A stretch of DNA of 64,000 nt from Photobacterium aquimaris (GCF_002954455.1 NZ_MSCC01000001.1:220497-284496), one strand, 5' to 3'. Counted from the stretch's first letter, positions 51,716 to 61,483 are shown. The notes: a model not told the origin generated them from the letters alone. Program-made: numbers and translations.

Positions 51716-53653
51716 GTGGCACGTCTATTTAGTTATTCTCGAGTTTTTTCACTTGCTTTGTTGACCGTCGGATTAACCACTGCTGTGAGTGTTCAAGCGG
51801 CAACATTAGATCAGCAGCGTACATGGTATGAACAAGCGCAAAATGCGTTTTCAGCCAATGATATGGCATTATTTCATCAGCAAAAAACTAAGTTAGGAGG
51901 ATATCCATTATACCCTTATTTAGAATATCGTGAATTTAACGCCCAGCTAGCGACTAAAAATGCTAGCCAAGTAAAGGTATTTATCAATAAGTATAAAATG
52001 CTACCTTTTAGCCAAACACTTAAAACACGTTATTTAAATCAGTTGGTTAAAACTGAACGTTGGCATGATTTTTTATCGATTCAACCAGCTGTACCAAGAC
52101 AGATAGATCTACAGTGCGCTTTTTATTATGCAAAAGCCCAAACAGGTAAGGCGACATTAGCATGGCAGGGAGCTGAAAAATTATGGCAAACGGGAAGCTC
52201 GTTACCAGCCAGTTGTGATGCGTTATTAAATAGTTGGAGCGCCACAGGTAAACGCACCAATGCCATGGTGTTAGATCGAATGGTATTAGCCTATGCTAAA
52301 GGTAATAATAGTTTATTAAGCTACCTTGATAAGTTGTTAACCGGTGACGCTAAAGCAACTGGTGAAACCATATTAGCGCTATATAATCAGCCTCAAAAGG
52401 TGGGTGAATTTGCTAAGAAAAGTAAAGTAACACCTTTTAATCAGTTACTTACCAAGAATGCTTTTTTATTTCTAGCCCGTAAAGATACGCCACAAGCTGT
52501 GGCTGAATACGATCGAGTAATGCGCGGGCAACATTTTGATAAAGCGACCAAGCAAACACTGGCTGATGCGGTAGCCTCTCGATTAATGTCGACCAATGAT
52601 ACTGCGTTAGCCCAATGGCGTGACAGTAAATTAGCCCACAGCGATAACGCCACTCTTTTAGAGCGCCGTATACGTAATGCGATCCGTGAAGCTAATTGGA
52701 AACAAATTCAATTATGGATTAACCGCTTACCAAAAGAAGCACAACAGACGCCGCGTTGGACATTTTGGAAAGCGAAGTTATTAGCGCAAAATGGCAAGAA
52801 AAAACAAGCGGATAAAATTTATACTTCACTATTAGGCGAGCGAGATTTCTATAGTGCGGCTGCGGCAACGATATTACATAAGCCAATTATGTACCCGTTA
52901 ACGAAAGCGCCAACGGCGACTGCTTTATTAACACCTTATAACAAGAGCCTAGCACGTGTTAAAGAGTTAATCGCACTTGATAAAGTGACTGCGGTTAATC
53001 GTGAGTGGGGGTATTTGCTCTCTAAAATTACCAACGTGCAAACTAAGCGCCAGTTAGCGGTATATGCTGAAAAGCATCAATGGCATTACTTGGCAGTGCA
53101 GGCGACTATTTCTGGTAAGTTATGGGATCATATGACCTTAAGATTTCCTTTAGCGCACAAATGGTTATTTGATTTCTTCAGTGAACAACGCAATATTCCA
53201 GCATCGACCATGATGGCATTAGCGCGTCAAGAAAGTGCGTTAAACATTCACGCGCGATCACATGTTGGCGCAAGTGGCTTAATGCAATTGATGCCAGCTA
53301 CAGCTGCTGAAACGGCTAAAAAACTTGATTATAAATACCAAGGTAAACAAAGTTTATTTGATCCAAGTGTTAATATTCGTTTAGGCAGTGCTTATTTAAA
53401 GATGATGTTAGAGCGTAACGATGGTAATCGTATTTATGCTTTTGCATCTTATAATGCTGGGCCTGGTCGAGTTGCGCAGTGGAAAAAAATAACCGCAGGC
53501 AAATTAGATGTTTATTCATTCATTGAACAAATACCGTTTAATGAAACACGTGGTTATGTTCAAAATGTATTAATGTTTGATATTTACTACAATGAATTGA
53601 TGGGACATAAAGGGATTTTATTTAGTCCTGAAGAATTAAATGCGCATTATTAA
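51716..53653 (+). CDS. slt: Soluble lytic murein transglycosylase (Slt70)
   Basis: Slt cleaves glycan strands exolytically with 1,6-anhydro product formation in the periplasm. After a signal peptide (LFSYSRVFSLALLTVGLTTA..VQA), a superhelical U/L domain of about 420 residues is followed by the lysozyme-like domain. That domain contains MMALARQESALNIHARS (catalytic Glu), GASGLMQLMPATA and YAFASYNAGPGRV. I chose GTG 51716 (645 residues) because GGAG is seven bases upstream and the signal peptide begins there; the frame extends to 51596. Confidence 0.95.
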   Translation: MARLFSYSRVFSLALLTVGLTTAVSVQAATLDQQRTWYEQAQNAFSANDMALFHQQKTKLGGYPLYPYLEYREFNAQLATKNASQVKVFINKYKMLPFSQTLKTRYLNQLVKTERWHDFLSIQPAVPRQIDLQCAFYYAKAQTGKATLAWQGAEKLWQTGSSLPASCDALLNSWSATGKRTNAMVLDRMVLAYAKGNNSLLSYLDKLLTGDAKATGETILALYNQPQKVGEFAKKSKVTPFNQLLTKNAFLFLARKDTPQAVAEYDRVMRGQHFDKATKQTLADAVASRLMSTNDTALAQWRDSKLAHSDNATLLERRIRNAIREANWKQIQLWINRLPKEAQQTPRWTFWKAKLLAQNGKKKQADKIYTSLLGERDFYSAAAATILHKPIMYPLTKAPTATALLTPYNKSLARVKELIALDKVTAVNREWGYLLSKITNVQTKRQLAVYAEKHQWHYLAVQATISGKLWDHMTLRFPLAHKWLFDFFSEQRNIPASTMMALARQESALNIHARSHVGASGLMQLMPATAAETAKKLDYKYQGKQSLFDPSVNIRLGSAYLKMMLERNDGNRIYAFASYNAGPGRVAQWKKITAGKLDVYSFIEQIPFNETRGYVQNVLMFDIYYNELMGHKGILFSPEELNAHY

Positions 53654-53726
53654 TAGTATTAGGTGTTTTATTGACAATTGCTGCGGTTCAATCTATTTAA
53701 TAAATTTATTGTAATTATAAAAATAA

Positions 53727-53764
53727 AACCGCTACTGTTGTGCAGAGAGATAACAGTAGCGGTT
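53727..53764 (-). terminator. Terminator of the ATP-grasp gene
   Basis: AACCGCTACTGTT and AACAGTAGCGGTT form a perfect 13-bp stem with a 12-base loop; on the minus strand it is followed by TTTATTT. It also lies downstream of slt. Confidence 0.75.
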
Positions 53765-53818
53765 AGCTATACAGCAGCAAAAATATAGATAAAGTCCGAT
53801 ATGAAATAAATTATGAGT

Positions 53819-54703
53819 TTATTTTTTCTGTGAATATGTTGGGTAATCTAAAATCCAACGCTTACCAAATTTTTCATCCCACTCTTGAGGGAAAGGAGCA
53901 AAACCCGCCGCAGGGTACATAGTTAGCTCACTAAAAGTAATTTGATTATTATGGAAATATAAATCAACCCGCACCATGTCATAATGTTGACCAATGCGCT
54001 CTGCTATTTCGATCATTTTATCAATAAATTCAGGTTTTTCAGGCACAGGTACACGACGAGGGTAAACCACAGTGATGCCTAATTCGTTCCAATCACGGTC
54101 ATAATGATTACGGAAGTGCTCTTCAAATCGACCTTGGTCTAATTGAATGAATTCTACTTTACCATCAATAACATGCAGTTTGTAATCATCAGGAGTTGTG
54201 CCATTGAAATCAAGAAACTCTTCGGCAAATACACGTGGTGGAATATTTTGGTATCCCCACTCACCAAGTGAACCTGATTGATCTTTTTTAAACCAACGCC
54301 CAGCAAACGCTTTCATCTCTTGCTTTGAAAAATGTTTACCGTTACGTACAAATTCAATCGTTTGACTAGTATGGTTAGCTTTTAATACGTAATCATTTGG
54401 CATTTTATTAAATGGGAACATATCAAAATCAGCGATATATTTGGCAACCCATAATGTTTTTGGAATGTACAATTCTGGCGCAATTGTTTTTATAAATTCT
54501 TTTGCTGCCAATTTATCAGCACCAATTGTTAAATACTCACTGCGATCATGAATCTTTTTTAATTGTATTTTTTCATTAAAGGTTTTTGGGTGTGAGTAAT
54601 TAATGAATTTTTTATATTTACGGTAATATAAAAGCTGTAAGCGTAATTTTATTGGAAGTTTAGATACTATTCCTGAAAACAATCGATATTGTAAGCTTTC
54701 CAT
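53819..54703 (-). CDS. TupA-like ATP-grasp protein (polysaccharide/glycan modification)
   Basis: The 294 residues match the TupA-type ATP-grasp family: HPKTFNEKIQLKKIHDR near the N-terminus, VLKANHTSQTIEFV (ATP-binding strand), PPRVFAEEFLDFNGTTPDDYKLHVIDGKVEFIQLD, and the C-terminal metal/ATP ligands VRVDLYF and FSELTMYPAAGFAPF. Relatives occur in capsule, teichuronic acid and LPS gene clusters and are thought to attach amino acids. It stands alone, against the flow of slt and trpR, within very AT-rich DNA. Its substrate is unknown and acquisition by transfer is likely. Confidence 0.82.
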   Translation of the reverse strand: MESLQYRLFSGIVSKLPIKLRLQLLYYRKYKKFINYSHPKTFNEKIQLKKIHDRSEYLTIGADKLAAKEFIKTIAPELYIPKTLWVAKYIADFDMFPFNKMPNDYVLKANHTSQTIEFVRNGKHFSKQEMKAFAGRWFKKDQSGSLGEWGYQNIPPRVFAEEFLDFNGTTPDDYKLHVIDGKVEFIQLDQGRFEEHFRNHYDRDWNELGITVVYPRRVPVPEKPEFIDKMIEIAERIGQHYDMVRVDLYFHNNQITFSELTMYPAAGFAPFPQEWDEKFGKRWILDYPTYSQKK

Positions 54704-55261
54704 CTTAGGTTCTCTGCCTGTTATTTATTTGACAATCAAATTTAATAGATTTATTTATACTTTATATATCAACTGATCATCAGTATTATTCATGAATAGC
54801 TTAGTATAACTAAATTACAACTTTTGATCCTATTTGCTATGTTATCTCTATGTCATTTTTCAATTATAATATTGTATGTTTCTGGTAGTTAGTATACATT
54901 TTGTGTATTAACTGCTGTTTTTAAAGGTAATTGTTACAGTAATAATGTATATGTTTCGTTTGATTTTTTTTTTTAACATTAACGAAAAATTTCATAGATT
55001 AATCTATTTTTAGCAAATCGATATAATAACTACAAATAAAATCATGATCTATTTTGTTATATATTATGATTAACTATGTTTATTAAGAGTGATATGCATC
55101 GTTATTGTTATCAATCCAAGACGTTATCAATAAATATAAGCACTATTAGTATGAGTATTTATTTATAAGGTTATGAAATATAAAAATAACACTTGCTTGG
55201 TCAGATGTGGGAATCGCGGTACACTGCAACCCCGAGATAATACCTGATGGGATAAATAAAA
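54704..55261. other. AT-rich 558-base region between ATP-grasp gene and trpR
   Basis: The DNA is visibly poorer in GC than its surroundings, with many A/T runs (for example a nine-T run near 54965). There is no ORF of note. The last 70 bases before trpR regain normal composition and should hold the trpR promoter; I could not identify a Trp operator with confidence. The rest is probably material that came with the inserted gene. Confidence 0.5.
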
Positions 55262-55576
55262 ATGGCTGTAGACTCACCGAAGTATACTGATTGGCAACAG
55301 GTTTTGGATTTGCTTCAGCAAGCATCTGCACAACAAAGAGATCAATTACTGTTTAAAGTATTATTAACTCATGATGAAAGAGAAGCTTTGATCGCTCGCG
55401 TGAATATTGTCCACGAGTTACTTAATGGCGAACGTAGTCAGCGTAAAATTAGTGAGTTACTTGGTGTGGGTGTTGCGACAATTACTCGAGGTTCAAATGA
55501 GCTAAAGCATCAAGATGATGACACCAAAGCATGGTTAGCTGATTTTCTGGCTAAAAATGGCTCATCCAGTTTGTAA
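55262..55576 (+). CDS. trpR: Trp operon repressor
   Basis: TrpR is the tryptophan-binding repressor of trp genes. The 104-residue helical protein has the conserved LLTHDEREALIARVNIVHELL segment and the DNA-binding helix-turn-helix QRKISELLGVGVATITRGSNELK. In E. coli it follows slt directly; here the ATP-grasp gene lies between. Confidence 0.96.
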   Translation: MAVDSPKYTDWQQVLDLLQQASAQQRDQLLFKVLLTHDEREALIARVNIVHELLNGERSQRKISELLGVGVATITRGSNELKHQDDDTKAWLADFLAKNGSSSL

Positions 55577-55609
55577 TATTTAGTCATTCAATCATTTTAG
55601 CCGTTTATG

Positions 55610-55637
55610 CACAGCGCTATTATAAATAAACGCTGTG
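55610..55637. terminator. Hairpin between trpR and yjjX
   Basis: CACAGCG/CGCTGTG encloses 14 AT-rich bases between convergent genes. The T tract is weak. Confidence 0.45.
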
Positions 55638-55643
55638 TGATAT

Positions 55644-56159
55644 TTAGTATAATTCCGGATTTAAAAAAGGAATCAATGCTAAGATTAACGCTTGTTGATA
55701 AACACTACTACGAGTTAATAAGTGTTGAGTTAGCATCGCAATCGCACCACCTTTTTGCTTAATATTCTGTTGAGCAAACATTTCATCCATCACATCTCCA
55801 AGCTCTATGCCTTGCGCTATTTTCGCTAACGCGAGTGGTGGTAATGGTAATGATGCTGAGCGAGCTGTCGATTTCTTGCCTTGATGTTCAATTACCATCC
55901 ATGCAAAGGTAAAATTACAATCTAAGCCGGCTTCTAAACCAACGATGTAATCAGCACTTGGGTAACGTTCACGGCAATAAGCAACTCGATTATTCGCACC
56001 TAATAATGTTTCTTCGCTGGTTAAAGGTTGATCTCGAACGCCACTGACTGTACTCACTCCTGTGATCGTAAACTGTTGCTGAGGAAACGCATCCTTAAAT
56101 GCATTACTGACAGCGGTAATTTTGGCTGGGTTAGCTGATGCGACAATAATGGTTGGCAT
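55644..56159 (-). CDS. yjjX: Inosine/xanthosine triphosphatase
   Basis: YjjX hydrolyses non-canonical ITP/XTP to keep them out of nucleic acids. Family motifs are IIVASANPAKITAVSNAF, GVRDQPLTSEETLLGANNR, DYIVGLEAGLD and MDEMFAQQNIKQKGGAIAMLT. 171 residues, normal. It neighbours trpR, as in E. coli. Confidence 0.95.
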   Translation of the reverse strand: MPTIIVASANPAKITAVSNAFKDAFPQQQFTITGVSTVSGVRDQPLTSEETLLGANNRVAYCRERYPSADYIVGLEAGLDCNFTFAWMVIEHQGKKSTARSASLPLPPLALAKIAQGIELGDVMDEMFAQQNIKQKGGAIAMLTQHLLTRSSVYQQALILALIPFLNPELY

Positions 56160-56233
56160 AATTAACTATTCGTCAAAGTAAAATATGAATAAACAGTACG
56201 AAAGTAGCGTATTTAAGAACAAAATTACAGCAA

Positions 56234-56264
56234 ATAAAAAAGCCCACCTAATTAAGATGAGCTT
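56234..56264 (-). terminator. Terminator of the HTH regulator gene
   Basis: On the minus strand AAGC.CA.C pairs with G.TG.GCTT (with two wobbles), followed by TTTTTTATTTG. Confidence 0.7.
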
Positions 56265-56296
56265 GTATTTATCCCTAGTTGAGCATTCCGTAGTGA

Positions 56297-56935
56297 TTAA
56301 CGGTCGTAAGCCCAGTCTGATTGAATAATATAACCGTGAATTTGGAACTCACCGTTATTAACAAATAAGTTAGGAAAATCTGGCTGTGAGGTCGAGAACA
56401 CAACACCATCAGCAAGTTGGGTCATGTGGTAAAAATCAGGCTCACTACCACGAACAGAAGCAAATACTGGTTGCTTTGGACGATAAGCAGCTTCTTTAGT
56501 TGCTAACGCGTAGCTACCTACAGGTGCGCAATGGGCAATGTTTTCATTATCAATGAATAAGCCTAGACATGCATCACGTTCTAAGTGTTGTGGGATCGCA
56601 CGTTTGCTGATTACTTCAACAGAGTCACCTAAATTATAAGCTGAAAAGTCTTTACGGTGAATAACCGGAATATAAGTGCAGGTCGCAGAACTATCATGTT
56701 GGGTGCTGATAGTCGTTGTTGCTTGTGTTCCAGTATCAATTTGACCAGTCAGAATATAGCCAATTGATGTATTTAGAGTTTCAGCAATTTTTTCTAGTTC
56801 GCGTACTTCAATACCGTACTTACCTGATAGTTTACGACTCATTGTACCTTGCTGAAGACTAAGTGCTTCACCAAGTTGTTTTTGACTAATGCCTTGAACT
56901 TTAGCCAAGCGCTTAATTCTTTCTAAATATTCCAT
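56297..56935 (-). CDS. CI/LexA-like transcriptional regulator (HTH plus S24-like domain)
   Basis: Residues 5-65 are a Cro/CI helix-turn-helix (VQGISQKQLGEALSLQQGTMSRKLSGK). The C-terminal 110 residues resemble an S24 LexA/CI dimerisation domain. Where the self-cleaving Ser of a GDSM motif is expected, the protein reads DNENIAHCAP, so cleavage is unlikely. I chose ATG 56935 (212 residues) because AGGAAG is correctly spaced; the frame extends seven codons upstream from a TTG. No phage genes are nearby, so it is probably a chromosomal regulator. Its targets are unknown. Confidence 0.85.
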   Translation of the reverse strand: MEYLERIKRLAKVQGISQKQLGEALSLQQGTMSRKLSGKYGIEVRELEKIAETLNTSIGYILTGQIDTGTQATTTISTQHDSSATCTYIPVIHRKDFSAYNLGDSVEVISKRAIPQHLERDACLGLFIDNENIAHCAPVGSYALATKEAAYRPKQPVFASVRGSEPDFYHMTQLADGVVFSTSQPDFPNLFVNNGEFQIHGYIIQSDWAYDR

Positions 56936-57551
56936 GTAACTAGCTTCCTGCTTCAAATAGGGAGTGTGAATGAAAAATTCATTCTCAATAGTTATAAAAC
57001 ATATTACTTAAAAGTGTAGAAAAGGAATCAGAGTTACTTAAAAAGTGGGATTGATTTGGTTAAAGAAATATACCCCATAGGAAAGATGGGTAAAAAAGGG
57101 AACAAAATACGCGAAAAAAAATAAGTTTGAGGGCGGGAAACGTAATCATTAGACGTAAAAAAAAAGAGTATAGAAACGATAATTTTCGATAAAAAAAATA
57201 ACTATATTTGTAACGTTATGATTTTTAATGCTTTAAAAGTAAACCTTGAAGTGTTAAATAAAATGTGTTTATTTGTTTTTTTATTTTTGTAAATTGTAAT
57301 TTATTTTGTAAAATAGACTAACCTAGTGATACTTAGCTCAGTAATAAAATTAAATAGTTTTTATGGGTATTAATGTTGTTATTGATAAGATTGATGATAG
57401 CCATGATTTATTGATGCTGAATACAAGCCAGTATGTCTATTTGGTATGTTTTTTGTGGCCATGAATTTCGTGAAATTATGGCTACAGTGTTAAATAAAGC
57501 TTTTATTGACTAAATTGCTACTAAATCGAATGACAAGAAAAGTTTAGATAT
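56936..57551. other. AT-rich 616-base region without genes
   Basis: There are long A runs (57110-57200) and T runs, no credible ORF, and no tRNA-like or repeat structure. The promoter of the regulator gene must lie at the left edge. An unrecognised small RNA cannot be excluded. Confidence 0.45.
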
Positions 57552-57582
57552 AAAAACCTAAGTATTAATAACTTAGGTTTTT
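57552..57582 (-). terminator. Terminator of ahpF
   Basis: AAAAACCTAAGT/ACTTAGGTTTTT with a seven-base loop lies 14 bases after the ahpF stop. Confidence 0.9.
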
Positions 57583-57595
57583 ATTTGGTAGGTTA

Positions 57596-59176
57596 TTATT
57601 TAGCAGTTGGTGCAGGAGTACGAATTAAGTAATCAAAAGCACCTAAACTTGCTTTTGCACCTTCACCCATTGCAATAATAATTTGCTTATAAGGTACGGT
57701 AGTAACATCACCGGCAGCAAAAATACCGTTAACGTTAGTATTACCGTGAGCACCAATTTCAATTTCACCGCGTGGTGTTAATGCCACTGCTGATTCTTTT
57801 AGCCACTCAGTGTTTGGCACTAAACCGATTTGAACAAAAATACCTGCAAGTTCGATGTGTTTAATTTCATCTGTATTACGATCTTTGTAGCTAATACCTG
57901 TAACACGGGTGCCATCGCCAACCACTTCTGTGGTTTGTGCCATTTTAATAATGTCGATGTTAGGCATACTTTCTGCTTTATTAATCAACACTTGGTCGGC
58001 ACGTAATGTGTCAGCAAACTCAAGTACAGTCACATGCTCAACAATACCAGCAAGGTCAATTGCCGCTTCAATACCTGAGTTACCACCACCGATAACCGCA
58101 GTACGTTTACCTTTAAATAACGGACCATCACAGTGTGGGCAGTAAGCAACACCTTTATTACGGTATTCTTGTTCACCTGGGACGTTCATTTCACGCCAGC
58201 GAGCACCAGTACTGATGATCACACTGCGAGATTTTAAAATTGCGCCACTTTCAAGATTGATATGGGCATAACCATCTTCAGTTTCAGTTGCTTCAACAAT
58301 ATTCTTAACACGTTGCTCACTCATGATATCAACGTTGTATTGTTTTACGTGCTCTTCAAGGCTTGCTGCTAAGCGAGGCCCCGTTGTTTCTTGAACAGAA
58401 ATAAAGTTCTCGATAGACATGGTATCCATTACTTGACCGCCAAAACGCTCGGCAACAACACCAGTACGAATACCTTTACGTGCAGAGTAAATAGCCGCTG
58501 ATGCGCCAGCTGGGCCACCACCAACCACTAATACGTCAAACGGGGCTTTATCATTAAGGCTTGCTGCTGCTTTTTTAGCTGCGCCAGTGTCTAACTTATT
58601 TAAAATTTCAGTTAGTGACATACGGCCTTGACCAAATACTTCACCGTTTACATAAACAGTAGGTACAGCCATGATATTGCGTTCTGTTACTTCCGCTTGG
58701 AAAGCCGCACCATCAATCATACTTGCTTTAATACGTGGGTTAATCGCTGCCATCATGTTGAACGCTTGCACAACATCAGGACAGTTTTGGCAAGATAGTG
58801 AAATGAAGGTTTCAACAACGATGTCTTGATCTAATGCTGCGATTTGATCGATAACCGCTTGTTCTAATTTCATTGGGTGACCACCGCTGTGCAGTAGCGC
58901 TAATACCAATGAAGTAAATTCGTGTCCCATTGGCAGACCTGCAAAGCTGATTGAGGTCTGTTTGGTTGGGTGAACCACTTGCATAACAGGTTTACGTGCG
59001 CTGGCATTATTATTCTCAATAACACTAACTTTATCGTTTAGTTCTGCAATTTCGTAAGCTAACTCATGCAGTTTTTGTGCAGTGTCACTATCATCTAAAC
59101 TTAATACCAGTTGTACGTCAGTTTTTAAATTTTCTAAATACGCTTTTAGCTGCTGCTTGATGTTTTGTTCTAACAT
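57596..59176 (-). CDS. ahpF: Alkyl hydroperoxide reductase subunit F
   Basis: AhpF passes electrons from NADH through FAD and two disulphides to AhpC. The N-terminal tandem thioredoxin-like domain has the redox pair SCQNCPDV. The flavoprotein half has FAD-binding [19 protein letters not shown], the Cxx[14 protein letters not shown]-binding [15 protein letters not shown] and [14 protein letters not shown]. 526 residues, normal. It lies downstream of ahpC on the same strand, 252 bases away, with a hairpin between. Confidence 0.97.
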   Translation of the reverse strand: MLEQNIKQQLKAYLENLKTDVQLVLSLDDSDTAQKLHELAYEIAELNDKVSVIENNNASARKPVMQVVHPTKQTSISFAGLPMGHEFTSLVLALLHSGGHPMKLEQAVIDQIAALDQDIVVETFISLSCQNCPDVVQAFNMMAAINPRIKASMIDGAAFQAEVTERNIMAVPTVYVNGEVFGQGRMSLTEILNKLDTGAAKKAAASLNDKAPFDVLVVGGGPAGASAAIYSARKGIRTGVVAERFGGQVMDTMSIENFISVQETTGPRLAASLEEHVKQYNVDIMSEQRVKNIVEATETEDGYAHINLESGAILKSRSVIISTGARWREMNVPGEQEYRNKGVAYCPHCDGPLFKGKRTAVIGGGNSGIEAAIDLAGIVEHVTVLEFADTLRADQVLINKAESMPNIDIIKMAQTTEVVGDGTRVTGISYKDRNTDEIKHIELAGIFVQIGLVPNTEWLKESAVALTPRGEIEIGAHGNTNVNGIFAAGDVTTVPYKQIIIAMGEGAKASLGAFDYLIRTPAPTAK

Positions 59177-59292
59177 AATCTTGCCTTTTTAATTTGTTCA
59201 TGGCCTAACAGCAGATAATCAATGTGGGTCTACTGTAATACGACATATTGCCTATATAAAAAGGCGTAAATATGTTTGAAGGTCTTTGAATG

Positions 59293-59332
59293 AATAAGGC
59301 ACCAAACATGATGTTTATGTTTGATGCCTTAT
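59293..59332 (-). terminator. Hairpin between ahpC and ahpF
   Basis: AATAAGGCA..CAAACAT pairs with ATGTTTG..TGCCTTATT, a long stem with small mismatches. The minus-strand tail is CATTC rather than T, so it is probably an attenuating or RNA-stabilising element giving more ahpC than ahpF. Confidence 0.55.
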
Positions 59333-59428
59333 TACTTTTAAATAAATGAGTTACTTAAAAGCAGGATGAGTAGTATTTCAATTCGACGCTATGTCAAAAA
59401 TAAACATTATCATCAAAGGTTAATAAGA

Positions 59429-59986
59429 TTAGATCTTACCAACTAGGTCTAGAGAAGGAGTTAGTGTTGCTTCGCCTTCTTTCCATTTTGCAGGACAAAC
59501 TTCACCAGGGTGTGCAGCAATATATTGTGCAGCTTTCACTTTACGCATTAGGTCTTCAGCTTCACGGCCGATGCCTTCTGCAGTGATTTCCATTGCTTGA
59601 ATAACACCTTGTGGGTCGATTAGGAAAGTAGCGCGGTCTGCAAGACCTTGACCTTCACGCATAACGTTGAAGTTATTAGTAATGTTACCAGTTTGGTCAC
59701 CTACCATGTAGTAGTTGATTTTGCCGATAGTGTCAGAGCTGTCGTGCCATGCTTTGTGAGTGAAGTGAGTATCAGTTGATACTGAGAATACTTCAACACC
59801 GCGAGATTGTAGCTCTGCGTAATGGTCAGCTAGGTCGCCAAGCTCAGTTGGACATACGAAAGTAAAGTCAGCTGGGTAGAAGAAGAATACTGCCCACTTA
59901 CCTAGAACGTCTTTTTCAGTGATTTCTACGAAGTTGCCTTCTTTGTATGCTGTAGCACTAAATGGCTTGATTTCTGTGTTGATCAT
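59429..59986 (-). CDS. ahpC: Alkyl hydroperoxide reductase subunit C (peroxiredoxin)
   Basis: AhpC is a typical 2-Cys peroxiredoxin reducing H2O2 and organic peroxides. The peroxidatic Cys is in [21 protein letters not shown] and the resolving Cys in [14 protein letters not shown]. 185-residue length is normal and codon bias is strong. An AAGGATT site precedes the ATG. Works with ahpF. Confidence 0.98.
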   Translation of the reverse strand: MINTEIKPFSATAYKEGNFVEITEKDVLGKWAVFFFYPADFTFVCPTELGDLADHYAELQSRGVEVFSVSTDTHFTHKAWHDSSDTIGKINYYMVGDQTGNITNNFNVMREGQGLADRATFLIDPQGVIQAMEITAEGIGREAEDLMRKVKAAQYIAAHPGEVCPAKWKEGEATLTPSLDLVGKI

Positions 59987-60081
59987 AATATGGAATCCTT
60001 TTGAATATAATTTTAATTTTTATGCTGTAGTGCAAATCAAATCTCTGAAGTCATTATCGTCAAAATGGGAATATTAAGGAA

Positions 60082-60118
60082 ATCGTTACAGCTGATACAT
60101 TCAATAGCCAAAACCTAT
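60082..60118 (-). promoter_or_regulatory. OxyR-like site upstream of ahpC
   Basis: ATAG-N7-CTAT at 60104-60118 is an exact match to an OxyR dimer half (ATAGnTnnnAnCTAT) except one position. Seven bases to its left, ATCG-N7-TGAT (60082-60096) is a degenerate second half in the correct phase. It lies about 100-130 bases before ahpC, which OxyR activates in E. coli. Confidence 0.5.
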
Positions 60119-60244
60119 TATTGTTGGGTTGGTATATTTTTGAGGTTTGTTTTTATTACGTAGAATGGAATGTGGGGAATAGGTAAGTAGTGATGCTGGA
60201 GAGTGAATTGCTATTAATTGAGTTTTGAACGTTTCAGCTTAATG

Positions 60245-60286
60245 AAAATGTCCTATTTTATTTGATAACAAAATAGGACATTTTTA
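60245..60286 (-). terminator. Terminator of the HPP-Usp pair
   Basis: AAAATGTCCTATTTT/AAAATAGGACATTTT is a perfect 15-bp stem with a ten-base loop just after the Usp stop. Confidence 0.9.
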
Positions 60287-60307
60287 ACAGAGCTAATACG
60301 GCTATCA

Positions 60308-60724
60308 TCAAGATAAACTTAAGAAATCATGATGAGTTGCTAGTTTTATTAGCAGGGCATTTTTTGATAAAAAGCTAAAATAATGGTGAGAATTAGCCAT
60401 AACCACTAAATCAACCGATAAATTTGTCGCCAATCGTTCAATAGCCATACCGATAGGTCCATTAACAATATAGACATGATCTCTATTTAAGCTTGTGTCT
60501 GTAATTAAGGCCTTTATTTTCTTTTCTAACGCCTCTTTTTCGGTATTAACAATATCATTCCCAACAGTATTTCCTAAATATGCATCATCAGAAAAAAGCT
60601 GTTCATCAAGATTGGTGGCATAACCCACAAACAGTTCTGCATTAAGTTGATCAGCTAACGCAATCGCTTTGAGAAGATAGGGCTTTGAATCGATATCTAG
60701 CGCATACAATACTTTTTTATACAT
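60308..60724 (-). CDS. Universal stress protein family protein
   Basis: This single Usp domain (138 residues) starts MYKKVLYALDIDSKPYLLKAIALADQL, with VDLVVMANSHHY near the C-terminus. The glycine-rich ATP-binding motif GxxGx9GS of class II Usps is absent, so it resembles the UspA class. Its ATG (60724) lies inside the last codons of the HPP gene, an eight-base overlap, so translation is coupled. The frame extends 11 codons upstream inside the HPP gene. A role with the membrane partner is inferred. Confidence 0.85.
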   Translation of the reverse strand: MYKKVLYALDIDSKPYLLKAIALADQLNAELFVGYATNLDEQLFSDDAYLGNTVGNDIVNTEKEALEKKIKALITDTSLNRDHVYIVNGPIGMAIERLATNLSVDLVVMANSHHYFSFLSKNALLIKLATHHDFLSLS

Positions 60725-61253
60725 CTTTGCCTTCTTTAGGTTTATTAACCCATGCATATTCTAAACGAGAGACTAATGCATGGTACAACAGTGCAATTAG
60801 AACAATGATGCAGCTACCTGCAAAAATGGGATAAAACGCAAACAGAATGCTGGTATGGGCTCCTAACATGATCAATAACGGGTTGCCCCCTGCTGGTGGG
60901 TGGGTAACATTGAGAATGATCATTAGAAATATTCCAACACCAACCGCTAAGCCGAGAGACCAAAATGTGACAGGTAAAAAGTTGGCAAATATAATGCCAG
61001 TGATCGCTGTCGTTAGGTGACCGAATACGACGTTTTTAGGGTGGGCTAAAGGACTTTGCGGTAAACCAAAGACCAATACCATGGTGGCTCCAAAAGGTGC
61101 GACTAATAAATAGTCTCCTTTGGCTACACCATCGACAAAGGCAAGAATACCAATACACAATGCAGAACCAGCTGCGGCAACTAATGCAATCATCCAAAGT
61201 TTATGAGCTGGGTGGGTGATCTTATAATGGATCCCCTTTGGTATATCATCCAT
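60717..61253 (-). CDS. HPP-family integral membrane protein
   Basis: The 178 residues form four to five hydrophobic helices and carry the family signature THPPAGG. A conserved cytoplasmic start KLWMIALVAAAGS precedes APFGATMVLVFGLPQSPLAHPKNVVFGH. Some HPP proteins have been linked to nitrite transport in phototrophs; its function here is unknown. Overlap with the Usp gene suggests a two-gene unit. Confidence 0.88.
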   Translation of the reverse strand: MDDIPKGIHYKITHPAHKLWMIALVAAAGSALCIGILAFVDGVAKGDYLLVAPFGATMVLVFGLPQSPLAHPKNVVFGHLTTAITGIIFANFLPVTFWSLGLAVGVGIFLMIILNVTHPPAGGNPLLIMLGAHTSILFAFYPIFAGSCIIVLIALLYHALVSRLEYAWVNKPKEGKDV

Positions 61254-61421
61254 TCGTAATACTTACTTATTAGTTCAATTTATTAATATTATATGACAAG
61301 TATAATTAAATGAGAGGGGTATTAATGCTTTATTAGTATTATCTAAGAATGCGGTCATGATCCCTATTTTAATTTAGCCCGATATTATGTGTAACTATAT
61401 TTCAGGCCAAAGCTGTAGATA

Positions 61422-61446
61422 TAAAAAAACAGCTGATAAATCAGCG
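61422..61446 (-). terminator. Terminator of the alcohol dehydrogenase gene
   Basis: GCTGA-TTTA-TCAGC on the minus strand is followed by TGTTTTTTT. It lies about 40 bases beyond the stop. Confidence 0.8.
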
Positions 61447-61483
61447 ACCTTTTCGACAGATTAATTACCGATAGTCAGGATAA

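Noticed and set aside
56936..57595. Hidden small gene or sRNA upstream of the HTH regulator
   Set aside because: Only homopolymer-rich DNA and the ahpF terminator are visible; nothing supports a specific call.
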